NCBI GenBank assembly: GCA_001552515.1
Contig: BCRI01000009.1
Coordinates: forward strand, 1-64,000
Source of the DNA: Sphaerimonospora mesophila NBRC 14179 = JCM 3151
GTDB taxonomy: Bacteria > Actinomycetota > Actinomycetes > Streptosporangiales > Streptosporangiaceae
Direction: 5' to 3'
Length of the DNA: 64,000 bases
Below are positions 8,722 to 17,571 of the stretch, one piece after another (position 1 is the stretch's first letter; every line of letters begins with the position of its first letter). The position numbers and the translations under genes are program-made. The notes beneath the pieces are model-generated. The model saw only the letters and a list, made by a program, of their open reading frames with translations, was not told where the DNA came from and made no database searches.

Positions 8722-10083
8722 TCAGGCCGCCCTGGCGGCCCTGCGCCGCAGGGCCGCGATGACGCCGGCGGCGTCCACGACACCGTACCCGTAGTCGTGG
8801 TCATAGCCTACGTCGCTGCGATCATCGGCGGTACGGCGCAGCAGGGTCCTGAGCTGGCTCGCCGACAGCTTGGCCGACGGCCACCGGGTGCGTACGGCGG
8901 CGACGAGACCGGCCGCGACCGGACAGGCGGCGGAGGTGCCCGAGTCGGGCTCCGTGTCACCGAAGGCCTGGGAGCCGGCGAAGTGGGTGTACGCGCAGAG
9001 GTCCGGCTTGCGTTCCGTGAGCCGTCCGGGCCCCTGGGAGGAGTAGCCGACCCGCTCCCCGTTGGTGTCGATCCCGCCGATCGACAGCACCTTGGGATGG
9101 GAGTTGGCCCCCACGATGGGCCGGTCGGGGAAGGCGCAGCGCGAGTCCCGGCAGTCGCGGCCGCAGTTGCCCGCCGCGAACAGGATGTCGGCCCCGGCCT
9201 CGGCGAGGCTGCCGACGATCAGGTTGAACGGGTGGGCGGGGTTGTCCGAGTAGTTGCCCGGGCTGCCGGGCGGGAAGTCCCAGCGCGGGGAGAACGACCC
9301 CCAGCTGTTGCTGACCACGAGCGCGCGCGACCGCGCGGGCTGGGCCTCCAGCACGTCACGCAGGTGCGCGTACGCCGCGATCGCGTCGGAGAGCAGCCCG
9401 TCGAGCGTCGATCCGCCGCGCCGTCGCGACAGCAGCACCGGGATGTCGAGGAGCGACGCCTTGGGCGCGGCGATGAGCGCGTCGAACGCGCACATCGTGC
9501 CGTGGTCGATCGGATGCTCGCCCGGCTTTCCCGACACACCGTGGGGACTCCAGCTCCGGTCCTCGTCGACGGTGATCTCGTGCCCGAGCACGCGCTCGGC
9601 GTGGGCCGCGTTGATCCCCGTGTCGACGACGGCCAGGGCGACTCCGCCGCCGTCGAGTCCCTCGTCCGCCAGCTCGGCCACGTGCAGCAGCCGCTCCACG
9701 TCGTGCCAGTCGCCGACGGCCGGGTCGTCACCGCAGGTGAGGCAGCTCTCGATGACCGGGTCCGCGTAGACGGCGACGACCTCCCGGCGGGTCATGGGCA
9801 GCAGCGAGACGCGGGTGGAGATCTCGTCGTCGGCGATCTCGCCGCAGACCACGACGGACGCCTCGTCCGGGCGCATCGAGAAGGTCAGCGGCTGGTTGAG
9901 GGAGAGCGGGTCGGCGCCGGGCGTGGCGGGGACCGGACGGGGCACCGCGACGGGCGCGAACGCGTGGTCGAGGACGACGCCCGGCAGCCCGTCCGCCACA
10001 TCGGAGGCGGTGACGGCGACGGTGGGGTCGGCGACCGCCGCGACCAGGTCGGGCGACGGGCGGACCTGGATGAGAACGCGCAT
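8722..10083 (-). CDS. S8-family subtilisin-like serine peptidase, apparently cytosolic
   Basis: 453-residue subtilase with the full triad: Asp154 (AVVDTGIN), His194 (DHGTMCAF) and Ser384 (SGTSAACPVAAG), plus oxyanion Asn306 (FAAGNCG). Residues 1-130 form an unrecognised N-terminal domain opening MRVLIQVRPSP. There is no signal peptide, unlike typical secreted subtilases, so an intracellular role is likely. A cysteine-rich insertion follows the oxyanion site (CGRDCRDSRC), possibly metal-binding or disulphide-bonded. ATG 10083 was preferred to the GTG/ATG codons further up because it matches the strand start and has GGAG upstream. First gene of an operon with the small protein and the P-loop kinase; a regulatory or defence function is possible but unproven. 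Confidence 0.88.
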   Translation of the reverse strand: MRVLIQVRPSPDLVAAVADPTVAVTASDVADGLPGVVLDHAFAPVAVPRPVPATPGADPLSLNQPLTFSMRPDEASVVVCGEIADDEISTRVSLLPMTRREVVAVYADPVIESCLTCGDDPAVGDWHDVERLLHVAELADEGLDGGGVALAVVDTGINAAHAERVLGHEITVDEDRSWSPHGVSGKPGEHPIDHGTMCAFDALIAAPKASLLDIPVLLSRRRGGSTLDGLLSDAIAAYAHLRDVLEAQPARSRALVVSNSWGSFSPRWDFPPGSPGNYSDNPAHPFNLIVGSLAEAGADILFAAGNCGRDCRDSRCAFPDRPIVGANSHPKVLSIGGIDTNGERVGYSSQGPGRLTERKPDLCAYTHFAGSQAFGDTEPDSGTSAACPVAAGLVAAVRTRWPSAKLSASQLRTLLRRTADDRSDVGYDHDYGYGVVDAAGVIAALRRRAARAA

Positions 10084-10188
10084 GACGATTCGCTCCGTAT
10101 CGTTTCCGTTACGCGACGTCACCACCTTCCTCCATGCGGAGGGCCACGTCCACTCATTCCGGCGGTCCGGCCCGCCCGCGCCGCGCTG

Positions 10189-10226
10189 AAAAAAGATCGG
10201 GATGCCGCCGGTGGGGCGGCATCCCG
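10189..10226 (-). terminator. intrinsic terminator of the LCP gene
   Basis: Reading on the minus strand, a perfect 12-bp stem (10198-10209 with 10215-10226, loop of five) is followed directly by a run of six T. It lies 10 bp after the LCP stop codon. This is a textbook rho-independent terminator, which is uncommon in such a GC-rich genome. Confidence 0.9.
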
Positions 10227-10236
10227 AGATGTCAGC

Positions 10237-12342
10237 TCAGAAACCGCACAGTTCGGACAGGCTCTTGGCCTCCCGATCGTCGTTCTGCGTCGGAGTCTGC
10301 GTCGGCCGCTTCGCGATCAGCTGGGACTTCGAGGGGGAGGGGGACGCCGAGACCCGGGACGTGGTCGCGCCGGGCGTGGCGGGGGCGCCCGAGGGGGACG
10401 CGTTCGCCGCGACCGTACGGCGGTCGGCCATGGACTCGCGGATCGCCTTGAGCGTGAGCGTCCTGATCTTGTGCCAGTCCGGATTGCCCGGCCAGATCAG
10501 CGGCGGCACGAACTGCAGGCTGGTGATCTTGGCGTCCTTCACCTTCAGCCCGAGCGGGACCAGGTGCTCCAGCAGATCGCGCGGAATGTCCGTACGGAAC
10601 ATGTGCCGGGTGGCAGTGGCGATCTTGGTGAAGTTGGTGAGCACGGTCGCCGGGTTGGCCTGCTGAGCGAGCGCACCGATGACGCAGCGCTGCCTGCCCA
10701 TCCGGGAGAAGTCGTCGCTGTCCACCCGGGACCGTCCGTACCAGAGCACCTCCTCGCCGCTCAGCCTGCGATGGCCCGCCTTGATCGTGCCGGCCGTGCC
10801 GAACTTCCCGCCCCACTTGATGTCCCGCTCGACGCGGATCTGCAGACCGCCCATCGCGTCGATCAGCCGGGCGAAGCCGAACATGTCGACCATCGCGTAG
10901 TAGTCGATTTTCAGGCCCAGCGTGTGCCCGATCGCGTCCTTCAGAGCCTGCGGACCACGGTTCCGCCCGCCCATCACCTGGGGGTTGTTGTCCGCGTAGT
11001 ACCAGACGGCGTTGAGCAGGCCCTGCTCGGCGGTGAACCCGTTGGGGAACTGCTTGTGCAACGGACTACTGGCCGGGAAACGGACGTACTGCAGGTTGCG
11101 CGGCAGGCTGAACAGCACGGTGTTGCCGGTGGCGATGTTCACGCTGGCCACGGTCATGGAGTCGGTCCGCACGCTCTCCCGGTTGCCCGCCGCGTCCCCG
11201 CCGAGCAGGAGGAAGTTGATCCGCTTGCGGCCGTTCCACGGATCCTCGGCCCTGATGGGAACGTGGGTCGGCTGGCTCCCGTCGGAGGGGGCGCTGATGG
11301 CGTCGAGCGTCTCGCCCACCGCCTTGATCGCGCTCGCGGTCAGCGCGAAGGGCGCCATCACCGACACCGCCAGCACGCCGACGACGATGCCCGACACGAT
11401 CTGGCCGTTCTGGGGCAGACGCTTGGGGCGCAGCGCGACGAAGGACAGGACCATCAGGGTGAACCACGCGAGCGCGCACACCCCCGAACCGATCATGATG
11501 GTCGTGAGCGTGCTCGACCTGATGACCGCGCCCGCGTCGCCCGTGAATCGCAGCCCGTAGAGCAGGATCGCGACCAGCACCACGCCGAACACGGCCAGCA
11601 GCACGAATCCGGTGCGCCGCCGGCCCGCCCGGAGATGGGCGGCGCCGGGGACCAGGGCGGACAGCGCGGTCCAGCCGATCAGCGAGGCGGTGGTCAGCGG
11701 CCGGGCGTAGCGGGGACCATGTGACCCCTGCCCCTGCCGGGACGGCCCGGGTGAAGGCCGCTGCGACGAGGGCCCCGGCGATGGAGGTCCCTGCCGGGGG
11801 CCGGGCGATCCAGGCGCCCGCTGTGCTCCATGCCTCTGCTGTGCTCCATGCCTCTGCTGTGCGCCAGACCCCTGCTGTGCGCCGGGCCCCTGCTGTGCGC
11901 CGGGCCCCTGCTGTGCGCCGGGCCCCTGCTGTGCGCCGGGCCCCTGCTGTGCGCCGGGCCCCTGCTGTGGCCCGGGTCCTTGCTGGGGGCCCCGCTGCCC
12001 GCGCGTGCGCTGACCCTGCCGGCTCTGTCCGCTCGCGCGCTGCCCACGCTGGGCCGGGTCACGCGGTCCGGCTTCGCGTTGCTCCTGCCCTCGCTGCCGT
12101 GGCGCCTGGGGCGACTGGGGCGCCTGTGGCGCCTGCCGCGACGTCTGCGGCGGCTGCGGGGGCTCGCCACCCTGCCGTGGCCGTGGCTCTGGCCGTGGCT
12201 GTGACGTGTCGCGTCCCGCTCCGGACCGCTCCGGGCCCCTGCCCGCCGTCCGCCCCCTGGCCCGGCCCGACGATCGGCCCGTGTTCCGGCGCGCCGGGCG
12301 TTCCGGGCCGTCGGCTGGCTCAGCGGGCCCCTCGCCGCGCAT
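10237..12342 (-). CDS. LytR-CpsA-Psr (LCP) family cell-wall polymer ligase with low-complexity N-terminus
   Basis: 701-residue membrane protein. Residues 1-225 are disordered, Gln/Gly/Pro/Arg-rich, and include tandem GPGAQQ repeats. Several membrane segments follow (about 230-340), including FVLLAVFGVVLVAILLYGL and IVSGIVVGVLAVSVMAPFAL. The extracellular LCP domain spans about 372-550 with the signature arginines and aspartates (LLLGGDAAGNRESVRTDSMTV, RRLSGEEVLWYGRSRVDSDDF). LCP enzymes move glycopolymers such as arabinogalactan or teichoic acids from lipid carriers to peptidoglycan. The C-terminus is Ser/Thr/Pro-rich. A -10-like TAGAAT within a GGCTAG/CTAGCC inverted repeat lies about 45 bp upstream (12375-12391). 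Confidence 0.88.
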   Translation of the reverse strand: MRGEGPAEPADGPERPARRNTGRSSGRARGRTAGRGPERSGAGRDTSQPRPEPRPRQGGEPPQPPQTSRQAPQAPQSPQAPRQRGQEQREAGPRDPAQRGQRASGQSRQGQRTRGQRGPQQGPGPQQGPGAQQGPGAQQGPGAQQGPGAQQGPGAQQGSGAQQRHGAQQRHGAQRAPGSPGPRQGPPSPGPSSQRPSPGPSRQGQGSHGPRYARPLTTASLIGWTALSALVPGAAHLRAGRRRTGFVLLAVFGVVLVAILLYGLRFTGDAGAVIRSSTLTTIMIGSGVCALAWFTLMVLSFVALRPKRLPQNGQIVSGIVVGVLAVSVMAPFALTASAIKAVGETLDAISAPSDGSQPTHVPIRAEDPWNGRKRINFLLLGGDAAGNRESVRTDSMTVASVNIATGNTVLFSLPRNLQYVRFPASSPLHKQFPNGFTAEQGLLNAVWYYADNNPQVMGGRNRGPQALKDAIGHTLGLKIDYYAMVDMFGFARLIDAMGGLQIRVERDIKWGGKFGTAGTIKAGHRRLSGEEVLWYGRSRVDSDDFSRMGRQRCVIGALAQQANPATVLTNFTKIATATRHMFRTDIPRDLLEHLVPLGLKVKDAKITSLQFVPPLIWPGNPDWHKIRTLTLKAIRESMADRRTVAANASPSGAPATPGATTSRVSASPSPSKSQLIAKRPTQTPTQNDDREAKSLSELCGF
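11821..11982. repeat. nine tandem 18-bp units inside the LCP gene
   Basis: An 18-bp unit (CTGTGCGCCGGGCCCCTG in its commonest form, five identical copies from 11875 to 11964) repeats nine times. On the coding strand each unit encodes one GPGAQQ-type hexapeptide; the distal units decay to RHGAQQ and PGPQQG. Because 18 is a multiple of three, copy-number change keeps the frame and would only alter the length of the disordered cytoplasmic tail. Confidence 0.95.
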
Positions 12343-12438
12343 GGTTCACCGCTCTCCACCCTCCGTGAAAACTTGGCTAGGGATTCTAGCCCCCATACCT
12401 GGACAAGATTGACATAAGCCAAATGCTGCGGCGTGCCG

Positions 12439-13851
12439 TCAGGACACGTAGGACGAGCCCATGACCCACGTGTTGCACTGGTGGACCTTCGGCCGGGTGT
12501 AGCCCTGGCGGAACCACACCGCGTTGTTGCGCGTGCTGCCGTGGTCGCGCGGCCCGCCCGGCTGATCCCCGATGTATCCGTACGCCCACAGAAGCGTGTT
12601 GCGCCGGGCCGGGGTGATCGGATAGCTGCGCTCAACGGAGCGCATGAACATGGCGCCGAAGCAGGTCGCCTGCAGTTCGTGCCGCCGGGTGAGGGCCAGT
12701 TGCGCGCTACGCGAGCTCGACTCCTGATAGCGCGCCCACCAGGAGTTCGAGATGCCGGTGAGGTGCTGGATGTGGTGGCCGTACTCGTGGCCCATCATGC
12801 TGATGATGATCCCGTTCCAGGATCCGAGCGGGCCGTACTCCTTGGCCATCGCCGAGGTCGAGGCGTAGATCGTGCTGTTGCTCGGGCAGTAGTACGGCAC
12901 GTTGCTCCCGGGCATCGGATAGTCGCCGCAGGCGCCCCTGCCCCTGCTCTGGGCGATCATGTAGCCCGGGGCACTCCACTCGATCCCGACCCGCCTCAGT
13001 GCCGGGGCCCACGCCTGGCCCATGCACCTGCCGGTCTTCAGGATCAGCGCCTTGAACTGCGCGTGGTTGTAGATGCTCGCGTTGCCCGCCGGGCACTTCG
13101 GCCGGGCCAGCGAGCCGGCCTGATAGACCGTGTTGTTCTTCAGGGTGCGGTTCAGCCTCGGGGCCGGCTTCTCGGAGACGTCGTCTTTGCGGGTGGGCCG
13201 GGACGTGGGTCTCGCGGTCGGGGGCTCGGCGGCGGTCGGTTCGGCGGTGGCGGTCTCGGACGTGTGGGTCGGCAGCGCGATCGGCTGCCGCTTCGTCGCC
13301 TTCTGCACCGCGCCGATCACGACGATCACCAGGAACGTGAACGCCAGCACGCCGATCACCCCGCCGATGGTCGCCGCCGCGCTGGACTTGCGCTTGGGCG
13401 GCTGCCAGTTCGGCGCATGGCCGTACGGCGACCGCGGGCCGTACGGCGGGTGCGGCTGCCCCGGCGGCCACCCGGGCCGGGGCGGCCCGCCCGCGCCGGG
13501 CTGCTGGGGCCAGGGCTGAGAAGGCCCCGGCTGTGGCGGCCAGGGCTGCGGAGAGACGGGGGGCGGCGGGTAGGGCGGCCGACCGGGGAGACCGGGTTGA
13601 GCGGACCCGCCGGGCGGTGGCGGGTAGGGCGCGTTCGGCGGGGGGCCGGGCGGTGGAGCCGGAGGCGGAGCGGGTGGCGGGTAGGGCGCGCGGCCGGCGG
13701 GCGGCCGTCCCGGAGGGGGGTGCTGTCCCGGCGGATGGCCGGCCGGTGGGTACTGCGCGGGTGGCGGCTGGGGCGGTTGCTGATATGGCCCGACCGGATA
13801 AGGAGCGCGCCCGCGTGACGGCGGTGGTGGTGGAGGGTACTGCGACGCCAA
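12439..13851 (-). CDS. membrane-anchored neutral zinc metallopeptidase (YpfJ-type)
   Basis: 470-residue protein. The first ~155 residues are a Pro/Gly/Tyr-rich cytoplasmic tail (PYPPPPGG-like repeats). One membrane segment follows (IGGVIGVLAFTFLVIVVIGAV), then a Ser/Thr/Pro linker and a catalytic domain with HEYGHH near residues 351-356 (HExxH zinc motif). The family is the putative neutral zinc metallopeptidases related to E. coli YpfJ; the substrate is unknown. The TTG at 13851 was chosen over the ATG at 13887 because AAGGGGGC precedes it at good spacing and the protein then begins directly with the proline-rich tail. The tail may recruit partners at the membrane. Confidence 0.87.
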   Translation of the reverse strand: MASQYPPPPPPSRGRAPYPVGPYQQPPQPPPAQYPPAGHPPGQHPPPGRPPAGRAPYPPPAPPPAPPPGPPPNAPYPPPPGGSAQPGLPGRPPYPPPPVSPQPWPPQPGPSQPWPQQPGAGGPPRPGWPPGQPHPPYGPRSPYGHAPNWQPPKRKSSAAATIGGVIGVLAFTFLVIVVIGAVQKATKRQPIALPTHTSETATAEPTAAEPPTARPTSRPTRKDDVSEKPAPRLNRTLKNNTVYQAGSLARPKCPAGNASIYNHAQFKALILKTGRCMGQAWAPALRRVGIEWSAPGYMIAQSRGRGACGDYPMPGSNVPYYCPSNSTIYASTSAMAKEYGPLGSWNGIIISMMGHEYGHHIQHLTGISNSWWARYQESSSRSAQLALTRRHELQATCFGAMFMRSVERSYPITPARRNTLLWAYGYIGDQPGGPRDHGSTRNNAVWFRQGYTRPKVHQCNTWVMGSSYVS

Positions 13852-14003
13852 GACTTTGCCCCCTTTACAGATTCGGGGCGAAATCATACTGATTTTCCGA
13901 TCAGTCGTGGATGTCGCACTCGCTTGAGTACGATACGTAATCAGGCGAAGTGATCTCGGTAATGTTCCGGAATCGTTTGGCCGATCTGCCTTAGCTTTTT
14001 CGC

Positions 14004-14873
14004 ATGAATCTGCAGCAGCTTCGTTACGTGGTGGCCACGGCGGAGCATCGCACCATGACTGACGCGGCCAAGTCGCTGTACATCGCGCAGCCGGCGCTTT
14101 CCCGTGCTATCCGGGATCTGGAACGCGAGCTCGGGGTGACGCTTTTCGCGCGTTCCGGCAGAGGGGTCGTCGTGACCGCGCACGGGCGCCAGGTCGTCAA
14201 ACTGGCCAGGGAGGCGCTCGACGCGGTCAAGGAGATCGAGTTGCTCGCCCGGCAGTCCGCGGTGTCCTCTGACGACCTGCGCATCGCGGCGACCCCCAGC
14301 TTGGAGCCCGGTCTCGCCGGACGCCTGCTGCCCGCCTACGCGTCGCAGCATCCGGAGATCCGCGTGCGGATCGTGCGGTGTGACGGCCGGGAGGACGTGG
14401 TGAACGCGGTACGCAGGCAGCGGGCCGACCTCGGCCTCACCGATCTGCCGGTGCCGGCCGACCTGGTCAGCCATCCGTTCGAGCGGCAGGAGATCGTGCT
14501 GATCTCGCCTCCCGGCGCGGATCTGCCCGACCCCGTGCCGATGGCCAGATTGAACGGGATGCGCCTCGTGCTGCCGGCGCAGGGGACCGCCCGGCGCCGG
14601 GAGTTCGATCACACCTTCGCCGTGTACGGCATCCGGCCGCTGGCGACGGTGGAGTCGGACGAACGCCGCGGCTGGCTGCGCACGGTTCGTACGGGGAAGG
14701 CCTCGCTGCTGTGGTATCGCGGAATGGCCATGCGCGCGGAGCGGGCCGGACTGGTGGTCCGCTCACTCGATCCGCCGGTCACGAAGGTCATCGCCATGGT
14801 CCACACCCGGCGCAGGCTCCCCGCCACTGCGCAGGACTTCCTCATGCTGACGGAGGGTGGCTCAGCCGCCTGA
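14004..14873 (+). CDS. LysR-family transcriptional regulator
   Basis: 289 residues, full family length. The N-terminal winged helix is canonical (MNLQQLRYVVATAEHRTMTDAAKSLYIAQP, then ALSRAIRDLERELGVTLFAR). The C-terminal two-lobed effector domain follows from about residue 90. It is divergent from the zinc peptidase and convergent with the PLP enzyme gene, so its target is not clear from position; LysR proteins usually control a divergent neighbour. The effector is unknown. Confidence 0.92.
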   Translation: MNLQQLRYVVATAEHRTMTDAAKSLYIAQPALSRAIRDLERELGVTLFARSGRGVVVTAHGRQVVKLAREALDAVKEIELLARQSAVSSDDLRIAATPSLEPGLAGRLLPAYASQHPEIRVRIVRCDGREDVVNAVRRQRADLGLTDLPVPADLVSHPFERQEIVLISPPGADLPDPVPMARLNGMRLVLPAQGTARRREFDHTFAVYGIRPLATVESDERRGWLRTVRTGKASLLWYRGMAMRAERAGLVVRSLDPPVTKVIAMVHTRRRLPATAQDFLMLTEGGSAA

Positions 14874-14887
14874 TTGGAGCGCTCCAA
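14874..14887. promoter_or_regulatory. perfect 14-bp palindrome TTGGAGCGCTCCAA
   Basis: Perfectly symmetric sequence just after the LysR stop codon. It resembles LacI-family operators of actinomycetes (TGGGAGCGCTCCCA for cellobiose and related regulators), but it lies between the ends of two converging genes rather than at a promoter. It may be a small hairpin or a decoy site. Confidence 0.3.
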
Positions 14888-14930
14888 AAGCCATGAAGCG
14901 GACATCCGTAACTGTCGGTGCCGTTACCGC

Positions 14931-16349
14931 TCAGCCGTACATCACGGACAGGAAGCGGACGAGGACCGCCTCGCGGACCGGCGCCGGCAGCGCGTCGAGC
15001 ACGGCGTTGACGGTCGCCATGGCGGGCTGTCCGGCACCACGCAGGTCGATGCCGACCGAGGCGGCGAGCTCGGCGAACGTTTCGTCGTCGAGCGTGTCGA
15101 GGTCTATCGAGGCGATCAGTTCGGGCAGGCCTTCCGGCACGGCGGCCGGACCACGCAGCCGGGCGGTCCCGGCCGCCGACGCGATCACCTCGAGCATGGC
15201 GTCGACCCCGGCCAGCGTGACCCCGGTGACCGTGATGTGCAGATTTGCCGGGATCCCCGCGTAGGAGAGCTGCGGCTGGAGGAACCAGCCCAGACGCCGC
15301 GCCTCGTCGGCCAGCACGAACACGTCGATCTCGGGAGATCCCGCGATCGCCACCAGCGACGCGTCCGGCTCGCCCAGCACCCGCAGCCCGGGGATGCCGC
15401 CGATCCCGGCGACGAGCCGCCGGGTCGCCGCCAGCGTCCTGCGGCCCAGCTCCAGATAGCCCTCGCGGCCGAGCGACTGGAGGGTGGCCCACGCCCCGCC
15501 GAGCGGCCCGGCCGAGCGTGAGCTCTGCACGGTCGCGTTGATGATCGTGTAACCGGGCCAGGCGGCCGACGCGAAGTACGCGGCGCGGCGCAGCTCGGCG
15601 TCCCGGAACAGCAGCACCGAGGCGCCCTTGGGCGCGTAGCCGAACTTGTGCAGGTCACAGGAGATCGAGGTCACCCCGGGAACGCCGAGATCGAAGGGCG
15701 GGATCGCCGCGCCCGCCTCGCGCAGCCAGGGCAGCAGCCAGCCGCCCACGCAGGCGTCGACGTGGCACGGCACCCCCCGCGAGGCGGCTAGCCCGGCGAT
15801 CTCCGCCACCGGGTCGACGACGCCCTGGGGGTAGGCGGGGGCGGACGCCACGACCAGGGCCGTCCGCTCGTCGATCGCCTCGGCGACCGCGGGCACCGAC
15901 GCACGGAACGTCTCGGCGTCGACCGGCACCGGCACGGTCTCCATGCCGAGGTAGTGCGCGGCCTTGTGGAACGCGGGATGCGCGGTGACCGGCAGCACCA
16001 CGCGGTCGGCCCCCGAGCGGGCGTCCCGCGCCGCCTTCACGGCCAGCATGATCGACTCCGTGCCGCCGCTGGTGAAGATCCCGGGAGCGCCGGGCCGTCC
16101 GAGCAGCTCGGCGGCCGCGCCCACCACCTGCTTCTCCAGCGCGACCATGCTGGGGAACGCCGTCGGGTCGAGCATGTTGACCTCGAGCATCTCGGCGTAC
16201 GCCCGGTGTGCGGCGTCGTGCACCTCGGGCCGCCCGGTGTCGTAGACGTACGCGGTCACCCTGCCGCCGCGTACCGGCAGGTCGTCGGCCCGCAGCGCGG
16301 ACAGCTCGGCGAGCAGTTCGGACGCGGGCCTGCCGTGCTCGGGAAGCAT
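14931..16349 (-). CDS. PLP-dependent decarboxylase / sphingosine-1-phosphate-lyase-like enzyme
   Basis: 472-residue fold-type I PLP enzyme of the group II decarboxylase/SPL clan. Recognisable motifs are FTSGGTESIMLAVKAAR (phosphate site), the His of TAHPAFHKAA that stacks on PLP, HVDACVGGW with the pyridine-binding Asp, and SCDLHKFGYAPKGASV with the Schiff-base Lys. The HKFGYAPKG form and overall layout are closer to sphingosine-1-phosphate lyase than to glutamate decarboxylase. It could cleave a phosphorylated long-chain base or decarboxylate an amino acid. No related genes are adjacent. Confidence 0.85.
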   Translation of the reverse strand: MLPEHGRPASELLAELSALRADDLPVRGGRVTAYVYDTGRPEVHDAAHRAYAEMLEVNMLDPTAFPSMVALEKQVVGAAAELLGRPGAPGIFTSGGTESIMLAVKAARDARSGADRVVLPVTAHPAFHKAAHYLGMETVPVPVDAETFRASVPAVAEAIDERTALVVASAPAYPQGVVDPVAEIAGLAASRGVPCHVDACVGGWLLPWLREAGAAIPPFDLGVPGVTSISCDLHKFGYAPKGASVLLFRDAELRRAAYFASAAWPGYTIINATVQSSRSAGPLGGAWATLQSLGREGYLELGRRTLAATRRLVAGIGGIPGLRVLGEPDASLVAIAGSPEIDVFVLADEARRLGWFLQPQLSYAGIPANLHITVTGVTLAGVDAMLEVIASAAGTARLRGPAAVPEGLPELIASIDLDTLDDETFAELAASVGIDLRGAGQPAMATVNAVLDALPAPVREAVLVRFLSVMYG

Positions 16350-16397
16350 CGTGGTCTCTCCAGGGTGAGCTCAGGGGGGCGGCGGCGAGGAGCCGGT

Positions 16398-16481
16398 TCA
16401 GGCATCGGCGAGCGGGAGCCGTACGACCGCGCGCAGCCCGGGGGCGGCGTCCTCGAGATGGACGGTACCGCCATGGGCCAT
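16398..16481 (-). pseudogene. remnant: C-terminal tail of a sensor histidine kinase
   Basis: A short minus-strand frame encodes MAHGGTVHLEDAAPGLRAVV plus RLPLADA and a stop. This matches the last ~27 residues of histidine-kinase ATPase domains (G2 box tail, ..HGGTV.LE..PG....VRLPLA). Everything upstream is missing and replaced by the methyltransferase gene, so this is a deletion scar. Confidence 0.55.
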
Positions 16482-16504
16482 GAATCGATCGTTACGAGGC
16501 GTCG

Positions 16505-17269
16505 TCAGCCGGCTTCGAGAACGAAGAACAAGAAGCTCAGGAACCTCGTGCCGGTGATCTCACGGAACTCCTCGGGGAACACCTCGCGGGCTTCCGGCAC
16601 GAACGGCGGTTCGCTGATGACGCTGATGCGAAAGCCGGCCGCGGTGAAGGCTTCGGTCATCGCGTGCAGCGGCCGGTCCCAGAAGCTCATCTGGGCGGTC
16701 TGCCCGCCCATGGTCCATTCTTGGGTCCGGTTACGGGTCTCGAAGTACGTGGGCTTTTCCCCGGCCATGTGCTGCATGAGGGTGCTCATGAACGGGTGAT
16801 CGACCGAGATGAGGAGCCTGCCACCACGCCTCAGCACGCGTCGCAGCTCGGCCAGTGTCGGTCCCCAGTCTTTCAGGTAGTGCAGCACCAGGGACGCGAT
16901 GACGTCGTCGAACGCGTCGTCGGGGAAGGGCAGTGGGCCGGCCAGGTCGACGACCCGAAGATCCGCGTCGGCGCCCAGCCGCCGTCGGGCCAGCTCCAGC
17001 ATCCCGGCGCTCGCGTCGACGCCGGTCACGATGGCGCCTCTATCGCGCAACACGGAGAACAGCGGACCCGAGCCGCAGCCGGCGTCGAGGATGCGCCTTC
17101 CGGTCACGTCCCCGGCGAGCTCCAGCATCGCGGGCCGCTCGTAGTACGCGTTGAGGAGACCGGTCTCGTTCTCGGCCGTGTACCCCTCGGCGAGCATGTC
17201 GTAGTCGTTGAATCGCGACGAAGACGCGGCCTCGACATGCATCTCGGGCATAGAAGACATGCGGGCCAT
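16505..17269 (-). CDS. SAM-dependent methyltransferase, class I
   Basis: 254 residues. Motif I is RILDAGCGSGPLFSVL (about residues 59-74), followed by the acidic VTGVDAS and post-motif regions FDDVIASLVLHYL and LRRVLRRGGRLLISV. This is the UbiE/Methyltransf_11 fold. A long C-terminal part (DHPFMSTLMQHMAGEKPTYF) resembles small-molecule methyltransferases of secondary metabolism or detoxification; the acceptor is unknown. Several ATG codons cluster at the start (17269, 17260, 17251, 17242) without a clear ribosome site, so the exact N-terminus is open. It sits between two gene remnants. Confidence 0.85.
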   Translation of the reverse strand: MARMSSMPEMHVEAASSSRFNDYDMLAEGYTAENETGLLNAYYERPAMLELAGDVTGRRILDAGCGSGPLFSVLRDRGAIVTGVDASAGMLELARRRLGADADLRVVDLAGPLPFPDDAFDDVIASLVLHYLKDWGPTLAELRRVLRRGGRLLISVDHPFMSTLMQHMAGEKPTYFETRNRTQEWTMGGQTAQMSFWDRPLHAMTEAFTAAGFRISVISEPPFVPEAREVFPEEFREITGTRFLSFLFFVLEAG

Positions 17270-17297
17270 TGTGACGCAGCCGGTGCAGCGCCGGGGG

Positions 17298-17468
17298 TCA
17301 GCGCCCGGTCGTGCCGTCGATCAGTTCGCGGAGGATGCCCGCGTGGCCCGCGTGACGTCCGCTCTCCTCGATCACGTGGGTGAGGGCCCAGCGGACGCTG
17401 GGAGCGGGGCGTCCCGGCCGCGGTCGAGGGACCGGTGCGTCGAGGTCGGTGCCCGGGATCGTCGTGAT
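17298..17468 (-). pseudogene. remnant: C-terminal end of a DinB-superfamily (DUF664) protein
   Basis: The last ~56 codons of a minus-strand frame read [16 protein letters not shown], then [19 protein letters not shown] and [12 protein letters not shown]. That is the conserved tail of DinB/DUF664 (mycothiol-dependent transferase-like) proteins, in which the His residues bind metal. The upstream frame has no family sequence, so the N-terminal two thirds are lost. The DNA upstream (17503-17545) holds GTGATAA/TTATCAC and ACCGAG/CTCGGT inverted repeats that may be remains of a promoter or the 3' end of the marR transcript. Confidence 0.6.
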
Positions 17469-17571
17469 CTCATGCGGAATCGATCGGATACGCCGATGAC
17501 CTGTGATAACGCAGGATCCCCCGACCGAGGTCTCGGTATTATCACGATCTTGGATCATGGCCGGGGACGGT

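Noticed and set aside
8599-11724. 1,041-codon plus-strand open frame
   Set aside because: Antisense to the subtilase and LCP genes, Arg/Gly/Asp-rich with no motif; a by-product of extreme GC at third positions.
11821-11982. Possible CRISPR array
   Set aside because: Units are contiguous 18-bp repeats without spacers and encode GPGAQQ peptides in frame.
17503-17545. Nested inverted repeats GTGATAA/TTATCAC and ACCGAG/CTCGGT as an operator
   Set aside because: They lie at the 3' side of marR beside a gene remnant and have different centres; no promoter role could be supported.
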